The notes: generated by a model from the letters alone, not told the origin. A stretch of DNA of 37,424 nucleotides from an uncultured Ilumatobacter sp. (GCA_937891565.1 CALAHA010000220.1:1-37424), one strand, 5' to 3'. Positions 8,209-17,681 are shown, counted from the first letter of the stretch. Made by a program: numbers and translations.

Positions 8209-8227
8209 CCTCTCGATCGTTGAGAGG
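8209..8227 (-). promoter_or_regulatory. Small hairpin overlapping the ribosome binding site of the hydrolase
   Basis: CCTCTC (8209-8214) and GAGAGG (8222-8227) form a 6-bp stem with a 7-base loop. In the minus-strand mRNA one arm is the GAGAGG ribosome binding site of the hydrolase, so folding could limit its translation. Confidence 0.3.
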
Positions 8228-8293
8228 CGAGCTTCGCATCCGGCAACCAGGTACGACAACTCGGGTCGCCGACTCAGTGGCTACGGTCGAGAG

Positions 8294-8863
8294 CTACATC
8301 ATTCCAAGTTCAAGGCGGGCAACGGTGGAGAGGCGCGAAGCGTCCCACGGCGGGTCAAAGACCAGCTTGACGTCAACCGTTTTGACATCGTTGATTGCGG
8401 CAACCGCGTCGCGAAGGTCGAGGCGCAAGATGTCGCCCATGCCGCAAAACGGTGCCGTGACCGACATGTCGATGTCGACGTGCCAGCCCCCGTCATCGAG
8501 TTCTTCGGCGTCGACGCGATACACCAGACCAAGCTCGACAATGTCGACCGGGATCTCCGGGTCGAAGACGGTCGCGGCCGCTTCCCATACACGGTCGATA
8601 CTGAACGGCCCGGCGCTTGCAACGGCCTCGACGTCCGGAGCAGCAATGAACCCGAAATCGATCGAATCTTGACGACTCAGACGAGCCATTTCACCGGCGC
8701 TGGTGGTGACCGTGGCGGTCGCCCCGAGTGCCTGCAGCAACGTCACCCGATCACCCGCTGGAAGCGTGATTGCCTGACCGGCCGGCACGATGGTGGCGTC
8801 GACGGCGCGAGGCAGCGTGAAGCCTTTGGTCTTGCCGACGCTGACGGTCTGATCAGCCATCAT
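8294..8863 (-). CDS. sufT: Fe-S cluster assembly/carrier protein SufT (DUF59/MIP18 family)
   Basis: 189 residues. The C-terminal half is a DUF59 domain: DPEIPVDIVELGLVY (about 101-115) and TAPFCGMGDIL with the conserved reactive cysteine (Cys140). The N-terminal half is the SufT-specific region with a beta-rich stretch. SufT proteins help Fe-S cluster maturation when demand is high, and the position as last gene of a suf operon supports this. The start (8863, or the next ATG at 8860) overlaps the sufD stop by a few bases, pointing to coupled translation. Confidence 0.93.
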   Translation of the reverse strand: MMADQTVSVGKTKGFTLPRAVDATIVPAGQAITLPAGDRVTLLQALGATATVTTSAGEMARLSRQDSIDFGFIAAPDVEAVASAGPFSIDRVWEAAATVFDPEIPVDIVELGLVYRVDAEELDDGGWHVDIDMSVTAPFCGMGDILRLDLRDAVAAINDVKTVDVKLVFDPPWDASRLSTVARLELGMM

Positions 8864-10100
8864 CGTGTCCGAGCTGCTGGTTAATCCACGTGCGCACCGA
8901 TTCGATACTCACTTCGTCAACGACCTGGTCGGCGAAGCCGTTGATCAGCAGCCGGCGAGCCTCGACAGCCGGAATGCCCCGAGAACGCATGTAGTACATC
9001 GCTGATTCGTCGAGCTGGCCAACCGTGGCGCCGTGCTTACAGGCAACTTCATCGGCGAGGATCTCGAGCCGTGGCTGAGTGTTGACCTCGGCACGATCGG
9101 AGAGAATCAGGTTCTTGTTCGACTGTTCTGCGTCGGTGCCGTCGGCGCCCCGAAGCACGTCGATACCGCCGTTGAATATTCCAGTGCTGGCGTCGTCGAG
9201 GACGCCGCGGTAGGTCTGACGACTCGTGCAGTCCTTGGCAGAGTGAACGACGTTGATCTGCTGATCGAGGACTTGGTCACCGAAACCAAAGAACAGGCCC
9301 GACAGGTCAGCGTGAGCGCCGGGCCCGGCGAGATGGACGCGGTACGCAACCCGGCCGTACGACGCCCCGAGGTTGAACGAGCGAGCCAGGAACCTGCTGT
9401 TGGCTCCCTGCGTGACATCGATGTTGCTGAGGTGCACGTGGCTTGCTGGCACGTTCTGCAGGAGCACGTGCTCGAGAGAAGCATCGTCAGCAACGGTGAT
9501 GGTCGTGCGGATGTTTGAGCCGCCGAAGTCGGCACCGACACCAATGCGGGTCTCGACGATCGTGGCAGAACTACCCGCGCCCATCTCGATCACCACACCG
9601 GTACACGATGCGTTGCGAGTTTCGTCAGGCACCTCGACGTCAACGATGTGAATCGGTACGTCGAGCGTCACGCCAGCGTCGAGTCGCACGACAGCACCGT
9701 CGCCGCCGAATGCGAGGTTGAGCGCCATGTAGGCATCGCTGATCTGGCTCTCGACCCGATCGAAATGAACTTCGAGCCGATCAGGTTGTTCCCGACGGGC
9801 GTCGAGCAGGCTCGACAGATGGAGACCCGTCGGGCCGGTCATTGTGGAAAGTTCGGTGTTGACGACGCCATTGACCACGACGATGCGGGGACCGTCGAGG
9901 GCAGGGATCAGCTCGCTGATGTCGGGGACATTCGTCGTCAGCGCGACCGGTGGCCCGAATGACAACTCAGCGAGCTTTTTGTGGGGCGCGTAGCGCCAGG
10001 CCTCGTTACGTCGCGTCGGGTACCCGCTCGACTCCACCCAATCGAGGGCGGCCGCTCGGCCCGTGACTACCGGATCGATCGCCGTTGGCGTCGCTGTCAC
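8853..10100 (-). CDS. sufD: Fe-S cluster assembly protein SufD
   Basis: 415-residue SufBD-type beta-helix protein, partner of SufB and SufC in the SufBC2D scaffold. The N-terminal helical part contains RRNEAWRYAPHKKL (near residues 30-43), matching the usual 'EeWRyT' block. The C-terminal block CKHGATVGQLDESAMYYM and RSRGI are typical of SufB/SufD cores; in E. coli a histidine of SufD in this region is needed for cluster formation, and the HG of CKHGAT is retained. It overlaps sufC by 4 bp (ATGA) and sufT downstream. Order here is B-C-D rather than B-D-C. Confidence 0.95.
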   Translation of the reverse strand: MTATPTAIDPVVTGRAAALDWVESSGYPTRRNEAWRYAPHKKLAELSFGPPVALTTNVPDISELIPALDGPRIVVVNGVVNTELSTMTGPTGLHLSSLLDARREQPDRLEVHFDRVESQISDAYMALNLAFGGDGAVVRLDAGVTLDVPIHIVDVEVPDETRNASCTGVVIEMGAGSSATIVETRIGVGADFGGSNIRTTITVADDASLEHVLLQNVPASHVHLSNIDVTQGANSRFLARSFNLGASYGRVAYRVHLAGPGAHADLSGLFFGFGDQVLDQQINVVHSAKDCTSRQTYRGVLDDASTGIFNGGIDVLRGADGTDAEQSNKNLILSDRAEVNTQPRLEILADEVACKHGATVGQLDESAMYYMRSRGIPAVEARRLLINGFADQVVDEVSIESVRTWINQQLGHDDG

Positions 10101-10879
10101 GACTGTGCTCCGGCAAACGATTGCTCGGCCGCGTCGCCGAGGTCAGTTTCGAAGTCGGCGTAGCCGTTGGCTTCGAGATGCAGGGCCAGCGTGTGGTCAC
10201 CCGACTTGACGATGCGTCCGTCGACGAGCACGTGGACGAAGTCGGGCTTGATGTAATCGAGCAGCCGTTGGTAGTGAGTGATCACGATCATCGAACGTTC
10301 TGGGCTGCGCAGCGCGTTGACACCGCCAGCGATGATTCGCAGCGCATCGATGTCGAGGCCGGAGTCGGTCTCGTCGAGGATTGCGAGGCGCGGTTCCATG
10401 ATGGCCATCTGGAGAATTTCGTTGCGCTTCTTTTCACCACCGCTGAAACCAGCGTTGACCGAGCGATACAAGAAATCTTCCTTCATCTCGACGAGGTCCA
10501 TTGCCTTCTTGGACACGTTGAGGAAGTCACGTGCTCCGACTTCGGTCTCGCCGCGCGCTCGCCGCACCGAGTTCAGCGCTGTTCGCAAGAAGTACATGTT
10601 GTTCACGCCGGGGATCTCGACCGGGTACTGGAACCCCATAAAGACACCTGCAGCGGCGCGCGCTTCGGGTTCCATATCGAGGAGATCTGCTCCGTCGAGG
10701 GTGACTTCGCCAGTGATGTCGTAGCCATCGCGCCCGGCAAGGGTGTGCGCAAACGTGCTCTTGCCCGAGCCGTTCGGGCCCATGATTGCGTGGACTTCGC
10801 CCGCGCCGACATCGAGGTTGAGACCGTTGAGGATCTGTTTGTCACCAATGGCGGCGGTGAGGTTGTTGACGTGCAGCAT
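10097..10879 (-). CDS. sufC: Fe-S cluster assembly ATPase SufC
   Basis: 260-residue ABC-type ATPase that powers SufBCD. Walker A GPNGSGKST (34-42), ABC signature FSGGEKKR, Walker B LAILDETDSGLD with the catalytic Glu, and the switch histidine in VITHYQRLL. The 'FSGGEKKRNE' and 'DETDSGLDIDAL' strings are specific to SufC. Its ATG lies directly after the sufB stop (no spacer) and its stop overlaps the sufD start by 4 bp. Confidence 0.97.
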   Translation of the reverse strand: MLHVNNLTAAIGDKQILNGLNLDVGAGEVHAIMGPNGSGKSTFAHTLAGRDGYDITGEVTLDGADLLDMEPEARAAAGVFMGFQYPVEIPGVNNMYFLRTALNSVRRARGETEVGARDFLNVSKKAMDLVEMKEDFLYRSVNAGFSGGEKKRNEILQMAIMEPRLAILDETDSGLDIDALRIIAGGVNALRSPERSMIVITHYQRLLDYIKPDFVHVLVDGRIVKSGDHTLALHLEANGYADFETDLGDAAEQSFAGAQS

Positions 10880-12322
<1,443 letters not shown>

Positions 12323-12331
12323 CAGAAATCG

Positions 12332-12598
12332 TCACCCTTCGACATCGATGAAGATGCATTCGCCGGGACATTCTTCAGCGGATTCGATGACGCTCTCGAG
12401 GCCGCCATCCGGGATACGCGCCATGCCCTCGGCTCCTGCCGGGTTGGCGGTGCCGTCGAACAATTTTTCAGCGCCGAAATTTGAAGCGGTCTCTTTGACA
12501 TAGAAAAGACCGTCGTCCATTCCGAAAAAGACGTCGGGTGCGATCTCCTCGCAGAGGCCGTCTCCGGTGCAGAGATCCTGATCGATCCAAACCTTCAT
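12332..12598 (-). CDS. Ferredoxin of the 3Fe-4S type with an extended loop
   Basis: 88-residue electron carrier and first gene of the suf operon. Cys10-TGDGL-Cys16 followed by Cys77-Pro matches the C-x5-C...CP pattern of 3Fe-4S (or single-cluster) ferredoxins; the middle cysteine of a 4Fe-4S motif is replaced (Asp13). An extra Cys81 follows (CPGEC). The spacing between Cys16 and Cys77 (60 residues) is longer than in the usual short P450-type ferredoxins because of an insert around residues 38-65. A strong AAGGAG ribosome binding site lies before the ATG at 12598. Position suggests a role in reducing or testing the Suf machinery, or supply of the P450s; neither is proven. Confidence 0.9.
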   Translation of the reverse strand: MKVWIDQDLCTGDGLCEEIAPDVFFGMDDGLFYVKETASNFGAEKLFDGTANPAGAEGMARIPDGGLESVIESAEECPGECIFIDVEG

Positions 12599-12677
12599 GG
12601 GGGGCTCCTTTCGACTGGCCTACCTCAGGGGCTGACCAGACCTTGTGTGAGCGGAGACTGTGTCGCCGCTGATTGAA

Positions 12678-12706
12678 TTTCTATCGACTTTTGGACAATT
12701 TTGCAA
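12678..12706 (-). promoter_or_regulatory. Candidate promoter of the ferredoxin-suf operon
   Basis: On the minus strand TTGCAA (12701-12706) and TAGAAA (12678-12683) are 17 bp apart, giving a leader of about 70 nt to the ferredoxin ATG. The -35 box overlaps a GCAA-N8-TTGC inverted repeat (12703-12718), a possible SufR site. Confidence 0.4.
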
Positions 12707-12715
12707 CATACACCT

Positions 12716-12729
12716 TGCGCAATTGCGCA
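12716..12729. promoter_or_regulatory. 14-bp perfect palindrome, candidate SufR operator
   Basis: TGCGCAATTGCGCA reads the same on both strands and covers the -35 box of the sufR promoter. Its location in the divergent gap suits autoregulation and control of the suf operon by SufR. Confidence 0.5.
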
Positions 12730-12751
12730 TAGTGCAACTCGTCGCTATGAT
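12723..12751 (+). promoter_or_regulatory. Leaderless promoter of sufR
   Basis: TTGCGC (12723-12728), a 17-bp spacer and TATGAT (12746-12751), ending 8 nt before the sufR ATG. This is the most complete promoter in the window; the -35 box overlaps the palindrome. Confidence 0.6.
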
Positions 12752-12759
12752 TACCCAAC

Positions 12760-13401
12760 ATGAAGCATGCCGTTGATCTGTCGCCGACGCAGCGTCATGT
12801 GCTCGAAATCCTCAAACGTCACGGCGTAGCGACTCCCGACGAACTCGCAATTGCACTTGAGATTTCATCGAGTGCGGTCCGCCAGCACCTTGGCGCCCTC
12901 CGTACTGCTGGGCTGGTCACGTCGCACAAAGATCACGGGCATCCAGGCCGACCGGCAGAGCGGTATCGAGCGACGACGCTCACCGAGCCCCTCTTTGCCA
13001 CGGCTGCCGAAAGCCTACCTATCGAGCTCCTCGGGCACATGGAAGCCGAAGAGCCAGCCCTCATTGGCCGAGTCTTCGATCGTCGGCGGCACCGAATGGT
13101 CGATGTCGCCGAGCGTCGGCTTGCAGGCAAACCCGTCAACGAGCAGGTCGCCATCCTCACCGAACTGCTCGACGAGCAGGGCTACCTCGCCGACTTCGAG
13201 GCAGTCGCCGAAGGGCATTTTCGGATCAACCTCCACAACTGCGCCATCTGGGCCGTTGCGAACCAGTATCCGCAGGCCTGCGCCAGCGAACTCGACTACC
13301 TCCGCGACTTGATTCCTGAAGCAAATGTCCAACGGATCACCCACAAGACCAGCGGTGCGCACACCTGCGCATACGACATTCATCTCACACCTGATTCCTG
13401 A
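12760..13401 (+). CDS. sufR: Fe-S-sensing transcriptional regulator SufR
   Basis: 213-residue DeoR/ArsR-like winged-helix repressor. The helix-turn-helix covers about residues 11-53 (LEILKRHGVATPDELA...SAVRQHLGALRTAGLV), followed by the wing with GRPAERY. The C-terminal domain carries Cys161, Cys174 and Cys203. Known SufR proteins use a CX12CX13CX14C pattern to hold an Fe-S cluster; here the first spacing (X12) and the second-to-fourth spacing are kept, while the third position (188) is Ala. It is divergent from the suf operon with palindromes between, so it probably represses both when clusters are plentiful. The ATG at 12760 gives a leaderless transcript. Confidence 0.92.
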   Translation: MKHAVDLSPTQRHVLEILKRHGVATPDELAIALEISSSAVRQHLGALRTAGLVTSHKDHGHPGRPAERYRATTLTEPLFATAAESLPIELLGHMEAEEPALIGRVFDRRRHRMVDVAERRLAGKPVNEQVAILTELLDEQGYLADFEAVAEGHFRINLHNCAIWAVANQYPQACASELDYLRDLIPEANVQRITHKTSGAHTCAYDIHLTPDS

Positions 13402-13482
13402 CGCCCGCTTCGCACTCGCGAGGTTCAGCGTCGGACCCGGCAGCGCACGGAGCGCGCCGGCAGTCACGCTCGTCCAGCCATG

Positions 13483-13511
13483 GGATGAACACAAACTGGA
13501 TGAACACAAAC
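13483..13511. repeat. 15-bp tandem duplication
   Basis: GGATGAACACAAACT (13483-13497) is followed by a second copy matching 14 of 15 bases (13498-13512). It lies in the 190-bp stretch between sufR and the tRNA gene, which otherwise holds no supported gene. Confidence 0.7.
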
Positions 13512-13552
13512 GGGAGCATCACCGGCAGGAAGGCCGACCCTGAGAACCACAA

Positions 13553-13586
13553 AAGCCCTGGCAAGTCTTGCGACCTACCAGGGCTT
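13553..13586 (-). terminator. Rho-independent terminator after the initiator tRNA
   Basis: AAGCCCTGG (13553-13561) pairs with CCAGGGCTT (13578-13586) around a 16-base loop. On the minus strand the stem is followed by TTTT and starts 6 nt past the tRNA 3' end. Confidence 0.75.
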
Positions 13587-13592
13587 CCTAAA

Positions 13593-13669
<77 letters not shown>

Positions 13670-13830
13670 GCGAACAGTGATGTCATGATAGAGCCGTCGT
13701 ATTGCGAACACAACCGGCCTCTGCAGAACCATGCCGCGAGCACCGCCCTCAGCCGAGCGGGCCCGTGCAGGGTGCTGTCAACACCGCCCCAACAGGCCCT
13801 CACCGCCGGGGAACCAGATACGTTGCTTGG

Positions 13831-14760
13831 GTGACCGCAACGACCCAAACCAGCGCCGACAGCACCGCTGCCAGCGAAACCCCACGCGGTTTACTCGGCG
13901 CCGGTATTGCCGTCACCGCATGGTCGACCGGAACAATCCTCGCGAAGTACCTCGATATGGATGCCTTGGCGATCGGTACCTACAGGTTCTTCGTCTTCTT
14001 CGTCGGCCTCACCTTCTACATGCGCGCCCGCGGTGTGCCATTCAAGATGCAGATCATCCGTAAGTCGATGTGGGGTGGCATCGCACTCGGCGCCGACATC
14101 GTGTTCTTCTTCTCCGCTATCAAGGAAACGAGCGTCGTCAACGCCACGACCATCGGCTCCCTGCAACCAATCTTGGTGGGCGTTGTCGCAGCTCGCTTCT
14201 TCGGTGAAAAGATCCGACTGCGCGACGCCCTCTGGTCACTTGTTGCCCTGGCTGGAGCGTTCGTGGTCGTCACCAGTTCGACAAGCAACGACGTCACCAG
14301 CTTGCGGGGCGACCTCCTCGCCGTCGCCGCCATGTTCTCGTGGAGCGCTTATTTCATCGCATCGAAGAATTCACGCTCGACAATGACATCGACCGAGTTC
14401 ACCGCCGGCACCTCGATATGGACGGCAGCAATCTGCCTCGTGATCGGGCTCCCGCTCGGCCAAGACCTCTCGTGGCCGAACGCTTCCAATTGGGGCTGGT
14501 TAATCCTCATGATCATCGGCTCGGGCATCGTTGGCCATTCACTGATGAACTGGTCGCTCCAGCGGATTCCGCTCTGGGTCGGTTCGACGTTCACACTCTT
14601 CATCCCCGTTGCCTCGGCCACCCTCGCGTGGATCATTCTCGGCGAGGCCGTCACTGCGTTGCAGGGCATCGCGATGGCCTGCGTAATTGGTGCGCTGGCA
14701 ATGATCGTGCGCGGCCAAACCAAAGCCCGTGTCAAAACTGCAGCAGGCTCAGCTGCATGA
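13831..14760 (+). CDS. EamA/DMT-family transporter
   Basis: 309-residue inner-membrane protein with about ten hydrophobic segments arranged as two EamA repeats (the second starting near residue 165 with LLAVAAMFSWSAYFIASK). Drug/metabolite transporter family members export amino acids, metabolites or drugs; the substrate cannot be told here. The GTG at 13831 is preferred: TACGTT (13819-13824) ends 6 nt before it, giving a leaderless transcript, and the residues encoded further upstream are Arg/Pro-rich and not membrane-like. The last codon overlaps the next gene by ATGA. Confidence 0.9.
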   Translation: MTATTQTSADSTAASETPRGLLGAGIAVTAWSTGTILAKYLDMDALAIGTYRFFVFFVGLTFYMRARGVPFKMQIIRKSMWGGIALGADIVFFFSAIKETSVVNATTIGSLQPILVGVVAARFFGEKIRLRDALWSLVALAGAFVVVTSSTSNDVTSLRGDLLAVAAMFSWSAYFIASKNSRSTMTSTEFTAGTSIWTAAICLVIGLPLGQDLSWPNASNWGWLILMIIGSGIVGHSLMNWSLQRIPLWVGSTFTLFIPVASATLAWIILGEAVTALQGIAMACVIGALAMIVRGQTKARVKTAAGSAA

Positions 14761-15389
14761 TTGCCGTTGCGGGTGCCGAACTCCTCGGCTACGCAGCCTC
14801 AGCAATCGTCGTCACGTCGCTCACGATGAGTTCGGTCGTCCGCTTACGACTGCTCTCGTTCTGCGGCTCGCTCACGTTTTTCACCTACGGCTTCCTGATC
14901 GAGTCGACGCCGATCATGGTGACCAACATCGCCATCGCCGCCATCAACGTCTGGTTCCTGGCCAAAGAGTTCCGCTCCGGCGCCATCGATCTCGGCGTGT
15001 CCGACATCCGGGCCGACTCACCGTTCCTCCTCGACTTCATCCGCTTCCACACGAGCGACATTGGCACCTTCCAACCCGACTTTGCAATGCCCGTCGGCGA
15101 TGACGTCTTGGCCCTTCTCCTTACCCGCGACGGGTTGCCCGCCGGCGTGCTGATCGGGCATCAAAACGGCGACACACTCACCGTCGACCTCGACTATGTG
15201 CTCGCCGCCTACCGCGACTCACGGCTCGGCGACTGGCTCTACGGGCGAGGCTCGAACGTGTTCGGCCAACACGGCATCACGCAGCTTCGCGCCGAGGCAA
15301 CCACCGACATACACGATCGGTACCTGCACCGCATGGGCTTCAAACCAGCGCCAGCCGGCGACCCCGGCGACTTCATTCTCGCTTTGTGA
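14757..15389 (+). CDS. YgjV-like membrane domain fused to a GNAT-like domain
   Basis: 210 residues. The N-terminal third has three hydrophobic helices (about 9-26, 30-48, 52-69) resembling the YgjV/Imp family of small inner-membrane proteins. The C-terminal part (about 80-210) looks like a GNAT acetyltransferase: a central strand TVDLDYVL, then AYRDSRLGDWLYGRG (151-165, motif A with R-x-x-R-L-G), a GITQLRAEA strand and YLHRMGF (189-195, motif B with the typical GF). The start overlaps the EamA stop by 4 bp, so the two are co-translated. A membrane-tethered acetyltransferase is the natural inference; activity and substrate are unknown. Confidence 0.75.
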   Translation: MIAVAGAELLGYAASAIVVTSLTMSSVVRLRLLSFCGSLTFFTYGFLIESTPIMVTNIAIAAINVWFLAKEFRSGAIDLGVSDIRADSPFLLDFIRFHTSDIGTFQPDFAMPVGDDVLALLLTRDGLPAGVLIGHQNGDTLTVDLDYVLAAYRDSRLGDWLYGRGSNVFGQHGITQLRAEATTDIHDRYLHRMGFKPAPAGDPGDFILAL

Positions 15390-15414
15390 ACCGATTCGCC
15401 CGACCCGCAGGTAA

Positions 15415-16785
15415 CTATCCAATAACCGGGACCGACTTCATCGCTTCGGCAATGGCCTCGTCAGGCAGTTCGTAATCGACCATGTCGCCCGACAGGTACT
15501 TTTCGTAGCTGGCCAAGTCGAGATGGCCGTGCCCGCAGAGCGCAGTGAGGATGACCTTCTCTTCACCGCTTTCCTTGCACGCCAGCGCCTCGCGCACCGC
15601 AGCAGCGATGGCGTGGGTGGGCTCGGGAGCCGGGATGATGCCCTCGGCCTTTGCGAAGTCGAGGGCCGCAGCGAAGCACTCACGCTGCGGAATCGAGATC
15701 GCCTCAACGAGCCCTTCGTTGTAGACGTGCGAAACGAGCGGCGCCATGCCGTGATAGCGCAGGCCACCCGCATGGATTGGCTCCGGCACGAAGCTGTGGC
15801 CAAGCGTGTGCATTTTCATCAACGGTGTCATGCCAGCGCTGTCGCCGAAGTCGTAGCGGTACTCGCCCTTGGTGAGCGTCGGGCATGCCGCCGGCTCCAC
15901 GCAGCGGATGATCGGGTTCATCCGGCCAGCGAGCTTCTCGCGCAAGAACGGGAACGCCAGACCACCGAAGTTCGAACCGCCACCGGTGCAGCCAACGAGC
16001 ACGTCAGGCACCTCTTCGACCTTGGCGAGTTGCAACAAGGCCTCTTCACCAATGATCGTCTGATGCATCAACACGTGGTTCAGTACCGAGCCGAGCGCAT
16101 AGCGGGCGTTGGGGTCTTCCATACACATCGCCACCGCTTCGGAAATGGCGATACCGAGCGAGCCCGTGTGGTCGGGGTTTTCGGCAAGCAGCGACCGGCC
16201 GAATTCGGTCAGCTCGGACGGAGACGAGTGCAGGGTGGCGCCCCAGATTTCCATCATCGTCTTGCGGTGCGGCTTCTGCTTAAACGACGCAGCCACCTGC
16301 CAGATCTCACACTCCATCCCGTACTGGGCAGTGGCGAAGGCGAGCGCCGAACCCCACTGGCCAGCCCCGGTTTCGGTCGTGAGCTTCGTGATGCCCTCTT
16401 GATGGTTGTAGTACGCCTGCGGCACCGCAGTGTTCGGCTTGTGCGAGCCAGCCGGGCTGACGCCCTCGTACTTGTAGTAGATGCGTGCTGGGGTGTCGAG
16501 CATTGCTTCGAGGCGCTTCGCACGGAACAACGGACTCGGGCGCCACAGCTTGTAGACGTCAAGAACACCACCGGGAATGTCGATATATCGCTCGGTCGAA
16601 ACCTCTTGCTCGATGAGCGCCATCGGAAACAGCGGCGCGAAATCTTCGGGACCAGCCGGCTGATGCGTCCCCGGGTGGAGCGCCGGAGGCGGCGGCGTCG
16701 GTAGGTCAGCAACGATGTTGTACCACTGCGTCGGCATCTCTGATTCTTCGAGAAGGATCTTGTTTGGAGTTTCTTTGCCAGCCAT
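15415..16785 (-). CDS. trpB2: Tryptophan synthase beta subunit-like protein, TrpB2 type
   Basis: 456-residue PLP enzyme of fold type II. The PLP lysine is Lys116 in PAGSHKPNTA; TETGAGQWG (137-145) and the phosphate-binding GGGSN (268-272) are the other core motifs. The longer N-terminus (PTQWYNIVADLP...PLFPMALIEQE, with WRPSPLFRAKRLE) marks the TrpB2 branch rather than canonical TrpB1. TrpB2 condenses indole and serine to tryptophan independently of TrpA; no other trp gene is in the window. TACTGT lies 6 nt before the ATG (complement 16792-16797), a leaderless promoter. Divergent from the coiled-coil gene, 36 bp apart. Confidence 0.95.
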   Translation of the reverse strand: MAGKETPNKILLEESEMPTQWYNIVADLPTPPPPALHPGTHQPAGPEDFAPLFPMALIEQEVSTERYIDIPGGVLDVYKLWRPSPLFRAKRLEAMLDTPARIYYKYEGVSPAGSHKPNTAVPQAYYNHQEGITKLTTETGAGQWGSALAFATAQYGMECEIWQVAASFKQKPHRKTMMEIWGATLHSSPSELTEFGRSLLAENPDHTGSLGIAISEAVAMCMEDPNARYALGSVLNHVLMHQTIIGEEALLQLAKVEEVPDVLVGCTGGGSNFGGLAFPFLREKLAGRMNPIIRCVEPAACPTLTKGEYRYDFGDSAGMTPLMKMHTLGHSFVPEPIHAGGLRYHGMAPLVSHVYNEGLVEAISIPQRECFAAALDFAKAEGIIPAPEPTHAIAAAVREALACKESGEEKVILTALCGHGHLDLASYEKYLSGDMVDYELPDEAIAEAMKSVPVIG

Positions 16786-16791
16786 GACCCA

Positions 16792-16809
16792 ACAGTAGTC
16801 AGCTATGTT
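16792..16809. promoter_or_regulatory. Divergent promoter region of trpB2 and the coiled-coil gene
   Basis: Minus-strand TACTGT (16792-16797) ends 6 nt before the trpB2 ATG. Plus-strand TATGTT (16804-16809) ends 12 nt before the ATG at 16822. Both -10 boxes sit within the 36-bp gap. Confidence 0.5.
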
Positions 16810-16821
16810 TCAGAGTGGACC

Positions 16822-17637
16822 ATGGGACTCTTCCGGAAGAAAACCAACGAACCGAATCAGATCGACGTGCTCCGAGCCGAGATCGTCGACCTCAAACAGC
16901 GACTCGATGCGTCCGATCAGCAGAAGGCCGAGCTGCTCTCGATGGTCGGCACGGTCGATCAGACGAACTCGTTGCTGTACCAGCGGCTCGATTCGCTCGA
17001 TGTCGCCGGTGCACAACTCAACCAGCGAGTCGGCGCCGTCGATGATCGAGTCAGCCAGGTCGGCCAGGAGATCGGCGAAGTCGGTCACCGATTCGGTGCA
17101 GTCACCGAACTCTCCGGTCAGGTTCGTGCGCTCGCCGACCGGCTCGAGGTCGAGTCGAAGAAGGTTCCGGCGCTCCCACGACCAGACCTGCGCATCGACG
17201 CGCTCTTCACCCGCATCGACCAACTCGCTGACTCGATCACCGACCACGACGGACGCATCAATGCCGCACAAGCAGCCTTGAGCAATGCCGACGTTCAGAT
17301 GGTGCAAGATCAGGTCAGCCAAATGGCCGAGAAGATGTCAGCGCTCGACAACCGAATGAACAAGGTGTCTCTCGAATTGGCCAACCAGTTGACCGAGTTG
17401 AGCAACGATCTCGATGTGCTGCTCGATCAGGCCGACGCCGAAAAAACGCCGACAGCCGACGATACGGTCGCCGTGCAAGAACTCGTTGCCGAAGCAATCA
17501 GCTCAGTCCAGCGCAGCACCGAAAAGCTCGCTGCCGAACAGGCCCGATACGAGATTCAGTTCCGTGCCGATCTCGCCGAACTGGCCGAGCGCTTCCGCCG
17601 CCCGCTGAACTCGAACCAACGATCACCGAATCAGTAG
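16822..17637 (+). CDS. Coiled-coil protein, function unknown
   Basis: 271 residues with long heptad-rich stretches: about 13-50 (VLRAEIVDLKQRLDASDQQ), 55-110 with repeated 'QRV..VD.RV.QVGQEIGEV' pattern, 125-215 and 225-262. No signal peptide or membrane segment, and no enzyme motif. A basic start (MGLFRKKTNEPNQ) is followed by acidic/amphipathic helices. I do not recognise a family. It is divergent from trpB2 and ends at a strong GC-rich hairpin. Possible structural or cell-division-scaffold role is speculation. Confidence 0.8.
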   Translation: MGLFRKKTNEPNQIDVLRAEIVDLKQRLDASDQQKAELLSMVGTVDQTNSLLYQRLDSLDVAGAQLNQRVGAVDDRVSQVGQEIGEVGHRFGAVTELSGQVRALADRLEVESKKVPALPRPDLRIDALFTRIDQLADSITDHDGRINAAQAALSNADVQMVQDQVSQMAEKMSALDNRMNKVSLELANQLTELSNDLDVLLDQADAEKTPTADDTVAVQELVAEAISSVQRSTEKLAAEQARYEIQFRADLAELAERFRRPLNSNQRSPNQ

Positions 17638-17653
17638 GCGTCGAAACTCACCG

Positions 17654-17680
17654 CCCGCCCGCCCCGGCAGGGCGGGCGGG
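17654..17680. terminator. GC-rich hairpin between convergent genes
   Basis: CCCGCCCGCC (17654-17663) pairs with GGCGGGCGGG (17671-17680) around a 7-base loop. It sits in the 44-bp gap between the coiled-coil gene and the UPF0182 gene and could end transcription from both sides, although no T-run follows. Confidence 0.6.
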
Positions 17681-17681
17681 G

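Noticed and set aside
13702..13830. Longer N-terminus for the EamA transporter from an upstream ATG
   Set aside because: The added residues are Pro/Arg-rich, and the promoter -10 box lies inside that stretch.
15523..16704. Plus-strand open frame of about 390 codons opposite trpB2
   Set aside because: Rich in Arg/His/Val as expected of GC-rich antisense frames; TrpB2 motifs are on the other strand.
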